Part shown: positions 30,805 to 31,478 of the stretch, in pieces
Position numbering within the stretch: position 1 is the stretch's first letter
Layout of the letters: each line of letters begins with the position of its first letter
NCBI GenBank assembly: GCA_003118195.1
Contig: BEXV01000853.1
Coordinates: 62,480 to 93,957, forward strand
From: Hemicentrotus pulcherrimus
Taxonomy: Eukaryota > Echinodermata > Echinoidea > Camarodonta > Strongylocentrotidae
Direction: 5' to 3'
DNA length: 31,478 nucleotides
Notes under the pieces: generated by a model
The model's input: only the letters and a program-made list of their open reading frames with translations
The model's database searches: none
Told to the model about the DNA's origin: nothing
Position numbers and translations under genes: made by a program

Positions 30805-31478
30805 AGATATTTTGTGTTCATTTGCATCTCTCCTTAGTAAGCTTTATCAGAACTCAACCTGATGTGTACATTGAAATCCTGACCTTTTTATTCACCCTCT
30901 TTTTGTGCTTGTGACCGTTTCATCCACTTCCTCATCCGCTCTCCCCCAGTCGTAAGCAAGCAAAGCGTCCTGTCAAATCAGAAATGATATTTGGAACTAT
31001 TTGAACACACCAAGTATTAATCAAGAAGAAATATGGGAACTGAATGATTTAATAAAGGGAGATAGGAAATGAGGCGGAGAGAGAAGGGAAGAAGGAAAGA
31101 GAGAGAGAGAGAGAGAGAGAGAAAGGAGGAAAGATATTTTGCATTATTTTCATCTCTTCTCAACCTGGTGTGTACATTAAAATCCTGACCTTTTTGATTC
31201 ACCCTCTTCTGACCGTTTCATCCTCTTCCTCATTCGCTCTGCCCCACTCGTAACCAAGCAATGCATCCTGTCGCGTATCCTCTCCTGATGAAAGTTCCTT
31301 TTTTATCTACACTTTGTAATTTTCCTTAATGTAATGATTGACTGAACTCAGGAATCAAATCAGAAACGATATTTGAAACTATTTGAACACACAAAATATC
31401 AATCTAAAAGATATATCAGAACTGAATGATTTAATAAAGGGGGATAGGGAATGAGGCGGAGAAAGAAGGGAAGAAGGA
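30805..31478. repeat. Direct tandem duplication, two units of about 330 bp, cut by the window edge
   Basis: Unit 1 is about 30805-31130 and unit 2 about 31131-31478. Shared blocks are CTCAACCTG-TGTGTACATT, AAATCCTGACCTTTTT, TTCACCCTCTT, GACCGTTTCATCC, AACTATTTGAACACAC, GAACTGAATGATTTAATAAA and ATGAGGCGGAGA-AGAAGGGA. Unit 2 contains about 80 extra bases (about 31275-31355), or unit 1 lost them. A GA run (31096-31122) closes unit 1. The array may continue beyond the window. Confidence 0.88.

Overview
The window looks like nuclear DNA from an echinoderm, most likely a sea urchin. It is AT-rich, full of microsatellites and tRNA-derived SINEs, and has long GT-AG introns. It carries one convincing protein-coding gene, on the + strand at 7929-25381. 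The gene has 13 coding exons that join without a frameshift into 2403 bases, or 800 residues plus stop. The product has a signal peptide, two glycine-rich low-complexity stretches, a domain of the bacterial 'choice-of-anchor I' type (two ANEG motifs, FGGRG, DSRSHDRGPE, VSGTVSMYE) and a C-terminal hydrophobic tail of the GPI-anchor kind. This combination identifies it as MSP130 or a close MSP130-related paralogue, the GPI-anchored glycoprotein of skeleton-forming primary mesenchyme cells. Which paralogue it is cannot be settled from the window alone.

Layout. Positions 1-7450 are intergenic: purine-rich and pyrimidine-rich microsatellites (1-363, 1059-1641, 5521-5746), a fold-back element (2658-2820), a dispersed repeat with an inverted partner inside the gene (4478-4652 and 20641-20810) and a SINE (6911-7230). 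Positions 7450-7928 are the presumed promoter and 5' leader. The gene follows. Its introns hold further SINEs (8335-8485 minus, 12374-12715 plus), a diverged tandem duplication (11567-12136), a cluster of palindromes beside a 60-base assembly gap (13711-13977), another fold-back element (14690-14850), CAT-trinucleotide arrays (16528-16862), a minisatellite (17349-17481), a telomere-like repeat (19372-19500) and a G-quadruplex motif (24322-24344). Downstream of the stop are two possible polyadenylation signals (25767, 26281) and then intergenic DNA to the right edge. No second gene is recognisable there. It contains more repeats and ends in a direct tandem duplication (30805-31478).

The most interesting biology is the gene itself. 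A bacterial-type extracellular domain, proposed in the literature to have reached animals by horizontal transfer, has been broken up by 12 introns and given animal secretion and GPI signals. It also carries a Gly-Gln repeat cassette that resembles biomineral matrix proteins. That cassette sits in one symmetrical phase-1 exon that contains several in-phase cryptic splice donors. The most puzzling non-coding structure is the palindrome cluster at 13711-13977, where two hairpins share a loop sequence but have different stems.
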